DNA from: JAJRVM01 sp041752115
Lineage (GTDB): Bacteria > Planctomycetota > Planctomycetia > Pirellulales > Pirellulaceae
Assembly: GCA_041752115.1 (NCBI GenBank)
Contig: JBGSHS010000375.1
Span: 62,001-126,000 of the forward strand
Length of the DNA: 64,000 bases
Reading direction: 5' to 3'
The translations under genes and the position numbers were made by a program. Positions 48,796 through 57,359 of this stretch are shown piece after piece. Below the pieces are notes generated by a model. The model was not told where the DNA came from. It did no database searches and saw only the letters and a list, made by a program, of their open reading frames with translations. The number at the start of each line of letters is the position of its first letter. The stretch's first letter is position 1.

Positions 48796-50538
48796 ATGAA
48801 CAAGTGGCTTTGTCGGTTGGCTGCGATGGCGCTGACCATGGTTGGAAGCGGGCGGGTTCTCGCCGAACAGGGATCGTCCATCACCGTCAAGGTGCTCTAC
48901 GACAACTACACGGCTGAGAAAGGATTCACGGAAGACTGGGGCTTCAGTTGCCTCATCACGGGCACCGAGAAGTCGATCCTGTTCGACACCGGGGCCAACG
49001 GTGATGTTCTTCTCCAGAACATGGCAAAGATGAACGTCGGCCCCGGCGCTGCCGAAGTCGCCGTTATCTCGCACAACCACGGCGACCATACAGGCGGGCT
49101 GATCGCCGTGCTTGAGAAGAACCGAAAGATGACGGTCTATCTACCGCCCTCCTGTACCGAAACGATGGTCCAGCAGGTCGAGAGGTTCGGCCCAAAGGTC
49201 ATCACCGTCACCAAGCCGGTCGAGATCTGCCGGGGAGCGTTCGTGATCGGCCCAACCGGCGAAAAGATCGTCGAGCAGGCGTTGGCGGTGGATACTGGCA
49301 AGGGGTTGGTCATCATCACCGGCTGTTCCCACCCTGGCGTGATCGAGATCGCCAAGCGAGCGAAGGAGCAGTTGCGCCGTGATGTCTACATGATCTGCGG
49401 CGGAATGCACTTGCTTGAGATGTCGGACGCACAGGTCGGCAAGGTGATTGCGGAGTTGAAGTCTCTGGGCGTTCAGAAGATCGGGGCGACACATTGCACC
49501 GGGGAGAAGGCGATAGCCTTGTTCAAGGAAACGTTCGGCGACGGGTTTGTTGAGCTTGGGGTCGGTCGTGTCCTCAAAATCGAGAGCGCCAAGACCTACA
49601 CCAACCCGGTTGGCGAAACGCCGATCCAAATGGGCGACCCTTTCGTGCTTCAGCACGGCGGAAGGTATTACCTCTTCGGCACAAACACCGCCAACGACGG
49701 ATTCAAGTGTTGGGAGTCAACAGATCTCGTCCATTGGGAGGAGAAGGGCTGGGCCTACCGGGAGTCCGACGATTCCTGGGCGAAGTCGCACTACTGGGCT
49801 CCCGAGGTCAAGGAGTGTCGTGGCAAGTTCTACATGACCTACTCGGCGATGCCGAAGAAAGCCGAAACGCTTCGGTTGCTGATCGCTTTGGCAGTCAGCG
49901 ACAAGCCCGAGGGACCATACAAGGATCTCCATGCCCCGTGGTTCGACTTCGGCTATTCCGCCATCGACGGCCATATCTTCGTCGATGACGACGGGAAACC
50001 GTACCTCTATTTCAGTCGAAACGGTGTTCAAGACGGCTACAGCTTTGGGGTCATGTACGGAGTGGCGTTGGCCGACGACCTATCAAAACCAATCGGCGAG
50101 CCGGTGAAGCTGATGGAGGCAGATCAGCCGTGGGAGAAGGTCCGGTATGCCGAAAACCGCTGCAACGAGGGAGCCTTTGTGTTGAAGCACAGGGGCCGCT
50201 ACTACATGAGCTACTCGGCAAATCACACCGGATTCCCGCACTACGGGATCGGCTACGCCATGGCGGATAAGCCGCTTGGCCCGTGGGTGAAAGCCAAAGA
50301 CAACCCGATTGCAGCGACGAATCTCGACATCGGTGTGTCCGGGCCAGGGCATAGCTGCATCACCTCCTCGCCCGACCGCACGGAGATGTTCATCGTCTAC
50401 CACACCCACGCCGATGCCCAGAAACCATCCGGCGACCGGGTGGTCAACATCGACCGGGTCGGCTTCGACGACTCCGGCAAGCTCTGGATCACAGGGCCGA
50501 CCCGGAGTCCCCAGCCGATGCCTTCCGGCAGCAAGTGA
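48796..50538 (+). CDS. Secreted MBL-fold domain fused to GH43 domain
   Basis: The 580-residue protein has a signal peptide (CRLAAMALTMVGSGRVLAE). Residues ~25-265 are a metallo-beta-lactamase fold (ILFDTGANGDVLLQNM, ISHNHGDHTGG, ITGCSHPGVIEIAK, IGATHCTG). After VGRVLKIES it changes to a five-bladed GH43 propeller (~275-575): MGDPFVLQHGGRYYLFGT, YWAPEVKECRGKFYMTYSA, DGHIFVDDDGKPYLYFSR and EGAFVLKHRGRYYMSYSA. These supply the Asp/Asp/Glu set for arabinan/xylan cleavage. I know no reason for this pair in one chain; a recombination fusion is likely. GGTGAGG precedes ATG 48796. Confidence 0.8.
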   Translation: MNKWLCRLAAMALTMVGSGRVLAEQGSSITVKVLYDNYTAEKGFTEDWGFSCLITGTEKSILFDTGANGDVLLQNMAKMNVGPGAAEVAVISHNHGDHTGGLIAVLEKNRKMTVYLPPSCTETMVQQVERFGPKVITVTKPVEICRGAFVIGPTGEKIVEQALAVDTGKGLVIITGCSHPGVIEIAKRAKEQLRRDVYMICGGMHLLEMSDAQVGKVIAELKSLGVQKIGATHCTGEKAIALFKETFGDGFVELGVGRVLKIESAKTYTNPVGETPIQMGDPFVLQHGGRYYLFGTNTANDGFKCWESTDLVHWEEKGWAYRESDDSWAKSHYWAPEVKECRGKFYMTYSAMPKKAETLRLLIALAVSDKPEGPYKDLHAPWFDFGYSAIDGHIFVDDDGKPYLYFSRNGVQDGYSFGVMYGVALADDLSKPIGEPVKLMEADQPWEKVRYAENRCNEGAFVLKHRGRYYMSYSANHTGFPHYGIGYAMADKPLGPWVKAKDNPIAATNLDIGVSGPGHSCITSSPDRTEMFIVYHTHADAQKPSGDRVVNIDRVGFDDSGKLWITGPTRSPQPMPSGSK

Positions 50539-50567
50539 AAAGCACGATTTGGACAAGGACATCTGCC

Positions 50568-51695
50568 ATGCCACCAAAGTTGTTTGAACCGAGTTCGATA
50601 GGCACCTTGAGAATCAAGAATCGCTTTGTGCGTTCAGCCACATGGGAAGGCATGGCAGCCGAAGACGGATCATGCACGTCGAGGCTTGTGGAGTTGACCG
50701 GCGACTTGGCCAAGGGGGAAGTGGGATTGATCGTGTCGGGCCATGTTTTCGTCAGCCCCGAGGGCCAAGCCGGGCCATGGCAACTTGGGATTCACGACGA
50801 CAAATTCATCCCCGGTCTATCGCAGATGGCGAGGGCGGCCCACGATGGCGGGAGTACGATTGTTGTGCAGTTGGCTCATGCGGGTCTTCAGGCTGCCACA
50901 CCGCTGACGAAGATGGAGGCGGTTGGCCCATCCAGTTTGCCCCGAGATGACGGGTCACACTGCAAGGAGATGTCGCTTGCCCAGATTCAGCAGACCGTCG
51001 ATGCCTTCGTTGCTGGGGCTGCCAGGGCCAAAGCCGCAGACTTCGATGGCGTGCAAATCCATGCGGCGCACGGCTATCTGCTGTCGCAATTCCTTTCTCC
51101 CCACTACAACAGACGACACGATGAATTCGGTGGAACCGCTGAGCGTCGTGCTCGGATCGTCTTGGACATCCTCGGTCAGATCAAATCAACGCTGGGAACT
51201 GGCTTTCCTGTCTTGATCAAGATGAATTCCGAGGATTTCATCGACGATGGGCTGACCGTTGACGAAACACTTCAGATCGCCCGCTCGCTGGAAGAGGCTG
51301 GAATCGACGCCATCGAGTTGAGCGGCGGGACCGCCGATGAGGCGAGTCAATTCAAACCGGTGCGGCGTGGGCGATTGCCAAGCGAAGAGAAGGAGGTCTT
51401 CTACCGTGACGCTGCCCGGCGATACAAAGAGACCATCTCGGTGCCGCTAATCTTGGTGGGTGGCATCCGGTCCTACTCGGTGGCCGAAGAGTTGATTCAT
51501 GACGGAGTTGCCGATTTCGTTTCGCTGAGTCGTCCCTTAATCAGGGAACCGGGGCTTGTCGGACGTTGGAAGAGTGGCGACACAGCGAAGTCGGAATGCG
51601 GCTCCTGCAATCTATGCTTCAAACCGATTCTGGAGGGGAAAGGCGTGTACTGCGTTGCCCAAGAACGAGAACGGGAGAAGCTCCATCGGCAGTGA
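50568..51695 (+). CDS. Old yellow enzyme with C-terminal cysteine cluster
   Basis: The 375-residue protein is an FMN barrel: LFEPSSIGTLRIKNRFVRSA, VQLAHAGLQA, the active-site stretch VQIHAAHGYLLSQFLSP with HYNRRHDEFGGTAERRAR, and GVADFVSLSRPLIREP. The end has CGSCNLCFKPILEGKGVYC, like the 4Fe-4S site of 2,4-dienoyl-CoA reductase-type enzymes. It reduces activated C=C bonds. ATG 50568 follows AAGGACATCTGCC. It overlaps nothing and starts 30 bases after the MBL-GH43 gene. Confidence 0.9.
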   Translation: MPPKLFEPSSIGTLRIKNRFVRSATWEGMAAEDGSCTSRLVELTGDLAKGEVGLIVSGHVFVSPEGQAGPWQLGIHDDKFIPGLSQMARAAHDGGSTIVVQLAHAGLQAATPLTKMEAVGPSSLPRDDGSHCKEMSLAQIQQTVDAFVAGAARAKAADFDGVQIHAAHGYLLSQFLSPHYNRRHDEFGGTAERRARIVLDILGQIKSTLGTGFPVLIKMNSEDFIDDGLTVDETLQIARSLEEAGIDAIELSGGTADEASQFKPVRRGRLPSEEKEVFYRDAARRYKETISVPLILVGGIRSYSVAEELIHDGVADFVSLSRPLIREPGLVGRWKSGDTAKSECGSCNLCFKPILEGKGVYCVAQEREREKLHRQ

Positions 51696-51738
51696 ACACA
51701 ATGCCTTCGAATACCGTCGCAATTGGAGGAGGAGTTCA

Positions 51739-52533
51739 ATGAACCTGTCCCGCCGTCATTTCCTGTTGACTACCGGTGCCGCAGCAGCGTCTCTAACCAT
51801 GCCGCATACCGCTTCGTCGAACGACGCTCGGGGGAAGAAGCGGCACATCGTGACCCTCAGCTTCGACGACGGCTTCAAGAAGTCATCGATCAAGACAGCG
51901 GAGATTTACGAGAAGTACAAGCTGTCGGCCTGCATCAACGTGGTGGCCTCGGCCCACCTGAGCGAATTCCGGCCACCAGACTACCCCGACGTAACTCGTG
52001 GAGATTTTGGGCTCTGGAACGAACTCCAGGCCCGAGGCCACGAGATCATGCCTCACAGCTACAAGCACGCCAACCTGCGGCAGCTTCCGCTGAGCGAGTC
52101 GCAGGACTTGATTCGCCGTTGCCTGGATGTGTTCTCGAAGGAACTGAAAGACTTCGATCCGAAGAAGGCGGTCTACAACTTCGCCTACAACGCTTCGACA
52201 CCGGAACTGGAGGAGTGGCTGGCGACTCAGGTGCGAGCGTTTCGAACCGGTGGAGGGGCCATAAATCCCCTACCACATGAAGGACAGGTGAAGCTCACCT
52301 GCACAAGCTTTGGCCCACGTAACTGCGAAGTCGCCATCGACCGAGAGATCGAAAGGCTGCTGGCCAGGGAATCCGGTTGGTTGATCTTCAACACGCACGG
52401 CCTCGATGACGAAGGTTGGGGGCCGATCCGAGCGACGTATTTGGACGGTCTGCTGGGCAAGCTCTTGGGAATCCAGTCAGTGGATGTCTTGCCTGCGGGA
52501 CGGGCACTCAGGGACTACGTTGGCGATCAGTAG
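51739..52533 (+). CDS. Tat-exported polysaccharide deacetylase
   Basis: The 264-residue protein has a twin-arginine signal (SRRHFLLTTGAAAASLTM) and a NodB-type deacetylase core: TLSFDDGFKKSS (Asp-Asp metal and base), HEIMPHSYKHANLRQLP (H-x(3-5)-H), and FNTHGLDDEGW near the end. It would remove N- or O-acetyl groups from a glycan outside the cytoplasm. GGAGGAGGAG before the ATG is a very strong binding site. It lies 44 bases after the OYE gene on the same strand. Confidence 0.9.
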   Translation: MNLSRRHFLLTTGAAAASLTMPHTASSNDARGKKRHIVTLSFDDGFKKSSIKTAEIYEKYKLSACINVVASAHLSEFRPPDYPDVTRGDFGLWNELQARGHEIMPHSYKHANLRQLPLSESQDLIRRCLDVFSKELKDFDPKKAVYNFAYNASTPELEEWLATQVRAFRTGGGAINPLPHEGQVKLTCTSFGPRNCEVAIDREIERLLARESGWLIFNTHGLDDEGWGPIRATYLDGLLGKLLGIQSVDVLPAGRALRDYVGDQ

Positions 52534-52667
52534 ATGTGAGCCTCCACAGGGAGTTTCTGAACAACATGCCGAATACCCTAATGTCCTGCGACATGCCCCA
52601 ATGCCAGATCCGCAAAAGAGCCCAGCACACAGCGGATGCATCCACTCATCTGAGCCATCAAGATGAA

Positions 52668-53138
52668 ATGCAAGGGGCCAGCCACCACAGGTGGTTTGCT
52701 CTCTTGGGCCTGTTGCTGTTGGCCGCCACTGCCCCGGCACAGGCCCAGTACCATATGTACTGGGGTGACATGCACGGCCACACCAGTCATTCCGATGGCA
52801 AGGGCAGCCTGGACGACTACTTCGTCCACGCTCGTGACGTTGCCAAGCTCGACTTCGTCGTCGTCAGCGACCATGACTTCGGCAACACTGCGCCCTGGCA
52901 AATGCCCAAAGAAACATGGACGCTGACCCAAGACAAAGCAGAAAAGTACACGGTGGACGGCAAGTTCGTCACTATTGCTGGGTACGAATGGACCTCGCAG
53001 CCCAAGTATTGGACGCCGGAAGAACCGATCTTCGAAGGTCCGGTCAGCCGGGCCAGACAGGTGGCGAAACTGGTGAGTGACCAGACGTTGCGGGCCTGCG
53101 CGGAGGCGAAGTCGAGCCCGGCTTGGCGGCGCGCTTGA
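52668..53138 (+). pseudogene. CehA/McbA-like (DUF3604) hydrolase, N-terminal fragment
   Basis: The frame starts with a signal peptide (FALLGLLLLAATAPAQAQ), then the PHP-type metal motif of DUF3604 proteins: YWGDMHGHTSHSDGKG and FVVVSDHDFG, then ITIAGYEWTS-like text. At about 53040-53125 the sequence changes to transposon DNA and soon stops. Full family members have several hundred more residues, so the rest has been lost in a deletion that also cut the transposase on the other strand. Confidence 0.75.
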
Positions 53139-53596
53139 TCGCGTGTCCAGCGGCAGCGGATCTTCTCCTGGCTGATCCCCAACTTGCGGCGTGTCGCACC
53201 CTGAAGACGCAGGTGTCGATAGAGCGTGCTGCGGGGAACGGCCCGGCCGAACTCCGTCCGAAGAATACGGTTGAGGACCACCGCGCTGCGGCGTGGTTGT
53301 TCCTTCTTGAGCGCGATGGCACGCTCCAAGAGTGGTTGCAACTTCCGGCGAGGCTGGCCGCGATCGTTGCGCGGTCGGCGTGCCGTACCCTGCACGCCCT
53401 CGCGTTGGAGTCGCTGCCACCAGCGACGGAGCGTGCGGACGGAGATCCGCTTCCGCTTCCCGTTGGGGAGCAGGCGTTCCTCTTGCGCCAGGGTGTGAAA
53501 ATACGCCTCCCGGTCCGCGACTGGAATCTCGCCCAACACGAGCGGACTCAGCAGCGAGCAGCGAAAGACGGGCCAGGCCTGATCGTTACGACCCAT
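53085..53596 (-). pseudogene. DDE (IS481/Mu-like) transposase, N-terminal fragment
   Basis: ATG 53596 behind AGGAGA starts a protein with tandem HTH units: YFHTLAQEERLLP, ISVRTLRRWWQRLQREGVQG, SAVVLNRILRTEFGRAVP, RSTLYRHLRLQGATRRK and WTRDQA. The DDE integrase core that should follow is missing; the frame runs into the antisense of the CehA fragment. The zinc-ribbon gene of the same transposon lies upstream on the minus strand. Confidence 0.8.
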
Positions 53597-53648
53597 CGTG
53601 TCTCTCCTGGAATGACTCCCGTGACCAGCGTCGCGGGACCAAGGTACC

Positions 53649-54438
53649 TCAGGGGCCCCGCGGTCTTGTTGCGAAACGGGGGAAGAAGGGTTCGTGAAAA
53701 GCGCGATCCCACCGGTCGAGCAGATGCAGGAGGCGGCGCGCTGTGCGCAAACCTTCTCCACGTTGCGGGCTGCGGTATTTATGCGGGGCGACGGCCCCCA
53801 GAAACCGGTGCAGTGTGGAGAGCGGTTGTCGTTCGCTCCACAACTGCAACCCGGTCTGCAACGCCGTGACTTGCGTGCCCAGAAAGGCCAGGAACCGCCA
53901 CAACGTGGAGCGATGTAGGGCTCGCTCGTCAATCTGCGGTTGGTCTGGTGGCGTCACATAGCCGATCACCCGGCCGTGGGGCGCGACCACGTCCTGTAAC
54001 GATCGCTCGTCGTGTTCCAGATACTCGCGGGCCAGCGGCAGGAGGCTCGTGCTGGCGTAGCGTCGGTAGGGAAGTATGAAAGTCGGGCGAATCGGTAAAG
54101 ACGAGCCCGCAGCGCTGACACTTCCAGCGGACGAGAACGATCGACAAGACCTGCACGGTCAGTGAGACGATGACACGGATCTTGCGTCGCCGCAACTCAT
54201 GCTTCTTGAATCCCTGGGTCGCATCGCAACGGAGACACCGTTTACGATAGCGCACGTTCTGAGAAATCGCCGCCTGGTGCTTCGCGATGGCGGCCAGGAT
54301 TGGAGAAGAGGTGGTGGCCAAGACGATGAAGAGAACGGGTTTTTTGAAAGAGGGACGCGCTTGCTGTGAGAAGACAAAGCGCGTTCCTCTTTTTTCATGC
54401 GCGCACCGCCCAGACAGAGGCGGGCTTTTAGAAAACAT
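53649..54438 (-). pseudogene. Transposon-associated zinc-ribbon protein, frameshifted
   Basis: Two minus-strand frames make one protein. The first carries a zinc ribbon, CLRCDATQGFKKHEL with later WKCQRCGLVFTDSPDF. From about 54079 the other frame continues it (ILPYRRYASTSLLPLAREY, then DVVAPHGRVIGYVTPP and HRFLGAVAPHKYRSP). The shift falls in a short TTT run. Such DUF6431-like proteins pair with IS481/Mu-like transposases. The frameshift suggests loss of function, unless it is an error or programmed. Confidence 0.65.
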
Positions 54439-54475
54439 GCCCGACGGCGGGCTTCTGGCGGGCTGGGGGCGGGCT
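54419..54475 (+). repeat. GGCGGGCT repeat array at transposon end
   Basis: Four copies of GGCGGGCT lie at 54419, 54446, 54457 and 54468, spaced 27, 11 and 11 bases. They flank the start of the zinc-ribbon gene on the outer side. Regular short direct repeats near an end are what transposase-binding sites look like. Confidence 0.6.
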
Positions 54476-54517
54476 CTTCTCGGCCAAATACTTCGAGACT
54501 AAAGCCGCCTATTCCGG

Positions 54518-54922
54518 TCAGCTAAACTGAGCCGCCGCAAGCCTCGTTTTTGCGGAGGCCGGTTCACCGTGAATCGAGACGGGAACGCCAACGTCTCTGA
54601 GACGTTGAACGAAGCTGAAATCGGGTGGACCAAAATGCGACACCTCGTAGGGAAGTGGCTCATTGACGATCACGGCACTTCCCAGACGTGCAAGCTGCTT
54701 GGCCAAATTCAGAAACGTATCGGTCCACAACAGCGAGTTGGCAACTCGGCAGTTCTCCACGTAGACGGCTTCGATCCACTGCCTGCGCTGGGCAGCAACC
54801 GCCGGATCAAGCCCGAGGTAGAACTTCTGGACTGATCCACCGTCTGCAAGGTTTCCAAGCTGTCGAACGTATCCCCTGCGGGTGAGGGTCAGCGGCGTTT
54901 TGCGGAGTTGCGGAATGCGCAT
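54518..54922 (-). pseudogene. Tyrosine-integrase-like N-terminal fragment
   Basis: The frame begins MRIPQLRKTPLTLTRRGYVR and continues with KFYLGLDPAVAAQRRQWIEA, a beta-strand/helix unit like the arm-binding N-terminus of planctomycete site-specific integrases. A helical piece follows (LNLAKQLARLG) and then text that no longer fits. It ends after 134 codons, next to the transposon repeats, without the catalytic R-H-R-Y domain. It points away from tRNA-Ser 150 bases away, as integrases of tRNA-targeting elements usually do. Confidence 0.55.
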
Positions 54923-55032
54923 GAAAACTGTGTCTCTGGAGCGGAAACGAGTAGCTTATTAGACCACTATTAGACCAGAAATCAAGGCAAGGAGCGGTTA
55001 CTGGAGGCTGAGAAATCGCCGTAAATCCAATG

Positions 55033-55067
55033 AAAAAAGCCACTTACGTGATTTTCGTAAGCGGCTT
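55033..55067 (-). terminator. Terminator of tRNA-Ser
   Basis: On the minus strand AAGCCGCTTACG pairs with CGTAAGTGGCTT (one G-T pair) over a seven-base loop, followed by TTTTTT. It starts six bases after the tRNA end. Confidence 0.85.
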
Positions 55068-55072
55068 TCTAG

Positions 55073-55159
55073 CGGAGAGGACAGGATTCGAACCTGCGGA
55101 CCAGTTTCCCGGTCACGGATTTAGCAAACCCGCGCTATCGACCACTCAGCCACCTCTCC
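55073..55159 (-). tRNA. tRNA-Ser (anticodon GCT)
   Basis: On the minus strand a full type II tRNA folds. The acceptor GGAGAGG pairs with CCTCTCC. The anticodon stem CGGGT/ATCCG holds loop TTGCTAA, and the long variable arm is GACCGGGAAACTGGTC. The T arm contains GGTTCGAATCC and the discriminator base is G. CCA is not encoded. The gene reads AGC/AGU serine codons. The DNA left of its 3' end is the island side, a classic integration position. Confidence 0.95.
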
Positions 55160-55424
55160 ATGTTGTCGTAAGTAGCTTCTTTATATCGACTTACGTTACG
55201 GTACTCGCTCGCTCGGGCGTTCGTCAATCGCCGGCGTTTGAATGGAGTGCCCATCCGACATCGGCCCCGTAGACTTCCAGAAGCCGAGATGTCTAAGTCT
55301 ACCAGCAAACGCGTCGCTATCAAGCCCAGACGCGGCGGGTGCCACTCCGCTCGGCCGTCCTTGTCCGGGGCCTGCCGATTCCAGTGCCGGGGGGCCCTTC
55401 GCCATGCGGCGCAGCTCGATTAGC

Positions 55425-55484
55425 CATGCTCGCGCAGAGCCGTGGCCATGCTCGCGCAGAGCCGTGGCCATGCTCGCGCAGAGC
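55425..55484. repeat. 22-base tandem repeat, 2.7 copies
   Basis: Copies of CATGCTCGCGCAGAGCCGTG + GC start at 55425, 55447 and 55469; the third is cut after 16 bases. It lies in the non-coding gap 55160-55623 between tRNA-Ser and the HEAT gene. Frames through it are low-quality. Confidence 0.8.
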
Positions 55485-55508
55485 ATGGGGAGAGCTCAAT
55501 TCGTTCTC

Positions 55509-55566
55509 CACTTCCCCGCGGTCTGCGCGACCGCAGCCACTTCCCCGCGGTCTGCGCGACCGCCGC
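55509..55566. repeat. 29-base tandem repeat with hairpin, two copies
   Basis: Two direct copies (55509-55537, 55538-55566) each contain GCGGTC-TGCGC-GACCGC, a perfect six-base stem. With the 22-base repeat nearby, the gap looks like a REP-type intergenic array. Confidence 0.8.
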
Positions 55567-55623
55567 CACGGATCAGCAGGACAAGCGGGAAGCAGTTTGA
55601 CAATTCGCTTGTCGCCCGTCGTA

Positions 55624-56418
55624 TCACCGTTGTTGGCTGAAGTACCACGCAAATTCTGTCGGAGTGATTCGGCCGTCGTTATCTTGATCTGCCGAACTGC
55701 GATCTACATTCATCTGGCTCCATTCGTCTTCGGTAAGCATGCCGTCACGATTGGTGTCATACTTGGCGATCAGTGCCACGGCATATTTGCGATACTTCGG
55801 CTCAATGACGTTTCCGGATCGCGTCGTGACAACTTGCCGCGGGGGATTTGCCATTCCCTTCAGGGCGTAGATTGCCGCCAGGCGGACTTCGCGGTCTGGA
55901 TCCTGAAGTGCGGCAGTCACTTCGGTAACCGCCTCCTGGCGGTGTTTGCCCAGCTGGATCGTCTGCAGAATCCCGATCACTGTCAGTTTCTCGCCTGCCT
56001 TCTCCGACTTGAGCGACTCCAGCAGGTGTGGCACTGCAGGTTCTCCAATTCGACGGAGCAGAGAGCTTGCAGTGGCCGACAGGTCGCGCTGGTTGATGGC
56101 CGAAATCAGCCGCTCCAGGACCTCTTCCGTGGCTCCTTCGTAGTCGACGAGTTTCGTCAGTGCAAGTTGTCGCACGTTGGCTTTGTCATCGTCCAGACCG
56201 CGCCGAAACGCCTGCACGATGGCGTCGGAACGAGGTTGGTCCTGCAAGGCCGAAAAGGCCGCGAACCGAACTTCGCCATCAGGGTCATTTGTGGCAGAAA
56301 CGAGAGCGATGGTGATCGACTCCCGTAATTCCGACCATTCCGACAGTTCCGCGGTTTCGTCGGCAAAAGCGAGCGCGCTGGAGAGCATGAGAATGATGAC
56401 GGCAGAGTAAGTGTACAT
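55624..56418 (-). CDS. Secreted HEAT-repeat protein with EF-hands
   Basis: The 264-residue protein has a signal peptide (AVIILMLSSALAFAD). At least four HEAT-like repeats span ~25-195 (DGEVRFAAFSALQDQ, KANVRQLALTKLVDY, DREVRLAAIYALKGM). Two EF-hand calcium loops close it (KYDTNRDGMLTEDEW and DQDNDGRITPTEF). Such scaffold proteins are typical of planctomycetes. ATG 56418 follows GAGGAG. It is the first chromosomal-looking gene beyond the tRNA. Confidence 0.85.
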   Translation of the reverse strand: MYTYSAVIILMLSSALAFADETAELSEWSELRESITIALVSATNDPDGEVRFAAFSALQDQPRSDAIVQAFRRGLDDDKANVRQLALTKLVDYEGATEEVLERLISAINQRDLSATASSLLRRIGEPAVPHLLESLKSEKAGEKLTVIGILQTIQLGKHRQEAVTEVTAALQDPDREVRLAAIYALKGMANPPRQVVTTRSGNVIEPKYRKYAVALIAKYDTNRDGMLTEDEWSQMNVDRSSADQDNDGRITPTEFAWYFSQQR

Positions 56419-56472
56419 CAGGTTGCTCCTCATTCGTGTCGGGACCCGCAGTTACTGACTCTCTTGATGCGT

Positions 56473-57183
56473 TTAGCGTTTCACGTCGTAATAGAACGCG
56501 TCCGCATCGCGCCGAGATGTGCCTCGAAAGATCCGCCAGACGAATCCGGGATGGCGAATCAGGTACCAGTCGCCGAATTGGTCGAATTTGCGGCAGGAGG
56601 TGACGATGTGAGCGCGGAGAATTGTCTTGAACCGTTTCCCCTGCTGCCGTCCGTACGCCTTGAGCCGCTTCGCGAAGTCCATGTCCTCGGCGCTCACCCA
56701 GCGTTCGTCGAAGCCCCCCATGGCTTCGAAATCCTTGCGCAGGCACCAGAACATCCCACCGGACACTCGGTGCCACAACATGACCACGGAGAGCATCACG
56801 GCGCTGGCCGCGATCCCCAGCGACCATCGCTGTGGCCACACGGACACGCCGCCGCCGACATACTTGCCGGTCGTCAGGAGCCGGTCGACCTCGGTGAGCA
56901 TATTGTCCGACATGCGGCTGTCGGCGTCGATCGTGACAATGATCTCGCCCTGTGCTGCACGGGCTGCCACATTACGGATCCGGGCCAGGTTGCGGCTGTC
57001 ATCGCGAACCAGCACAGCGCCCAGCGTTTGAGCAATCTCTTCGGTCCGATCGGTACAGCGGTTGAGCGCGACAATCACCTCAACCTCGTCTGGGCAATGA
57101 GTTGCGGCTGCCCTGATGGATTCGAGGCAGGCCGGTAGGAACGCTTCTTCATTGCGAGCAGGGACCAGGATCGAGAATCGCAT
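56473..57183 (-). CDS. GT2-family glycosyltransferase
   Basis: The 236-residue protein has the GT-A start FSILVPARNEEAFLPACLES, the nucleotide-sugar region IIVTIDADSRM with D-x-D, a hydrophobic stretch (LGIAASAVMLSVVMLWHRVS) and the acceptor part GGFDERWVSAEDMDFAKRL (ED). It should transfer a sugar to a lipid or polysaccharide at the inner membrane face. The ATG 57183 begins right at the fold. It lies 54 bases upstream of the HEAT gene on the same strand. Confidence 0.88.
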   Translation of the reverse strand: MRFSILVPARNEEAFLPACLESIRAAATHCPDEVEVIVALNRCTDRTEEIAQTLGAVLVRDDSRNLARIRNVAARAAQGEIIVTIDADSRMSDNMLTEVDRLLTTGKYVGGGVSVWPQRWSLGIAASAVMLSVVMLWHRVSGGMFWCLRKDFEAMGGFDERWVSAEDMDFAKRLKAYGRQQGKRFKTILRAHIVTSCRKFDQFGDWYLIRHPGFVWRIFRGTSRRDADAFYYDVKR

Positions 57184-57359
57184 CTCAGGTACAGCTCTCT
57201 GCAGCACACCGCGAGTTCATCATGCATCGCTGTCCACAGAAGGATACCGCTCGGCAGTACCTGCCTTGCGGAAGGACTCCAGCGAACGCCGTCCATCATA
57301 CCTCGAGCTGGCGTCCGTGGACAACCGAGAGGCACAGATCGTGCCAGCATCAGGCACGC

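Noticed and set aside
1..55000. Integron with gene cassettes
   Set aside because: Genes lie on both strands in multi-gene operons, and I see no attC-like imperfect palindromes after each gene and no integron integrase.
55425..55566. CRISPR array
   Set aside because: The repeats are contiguous with no unique spacers, only two to three copies, and no cas genes are present.
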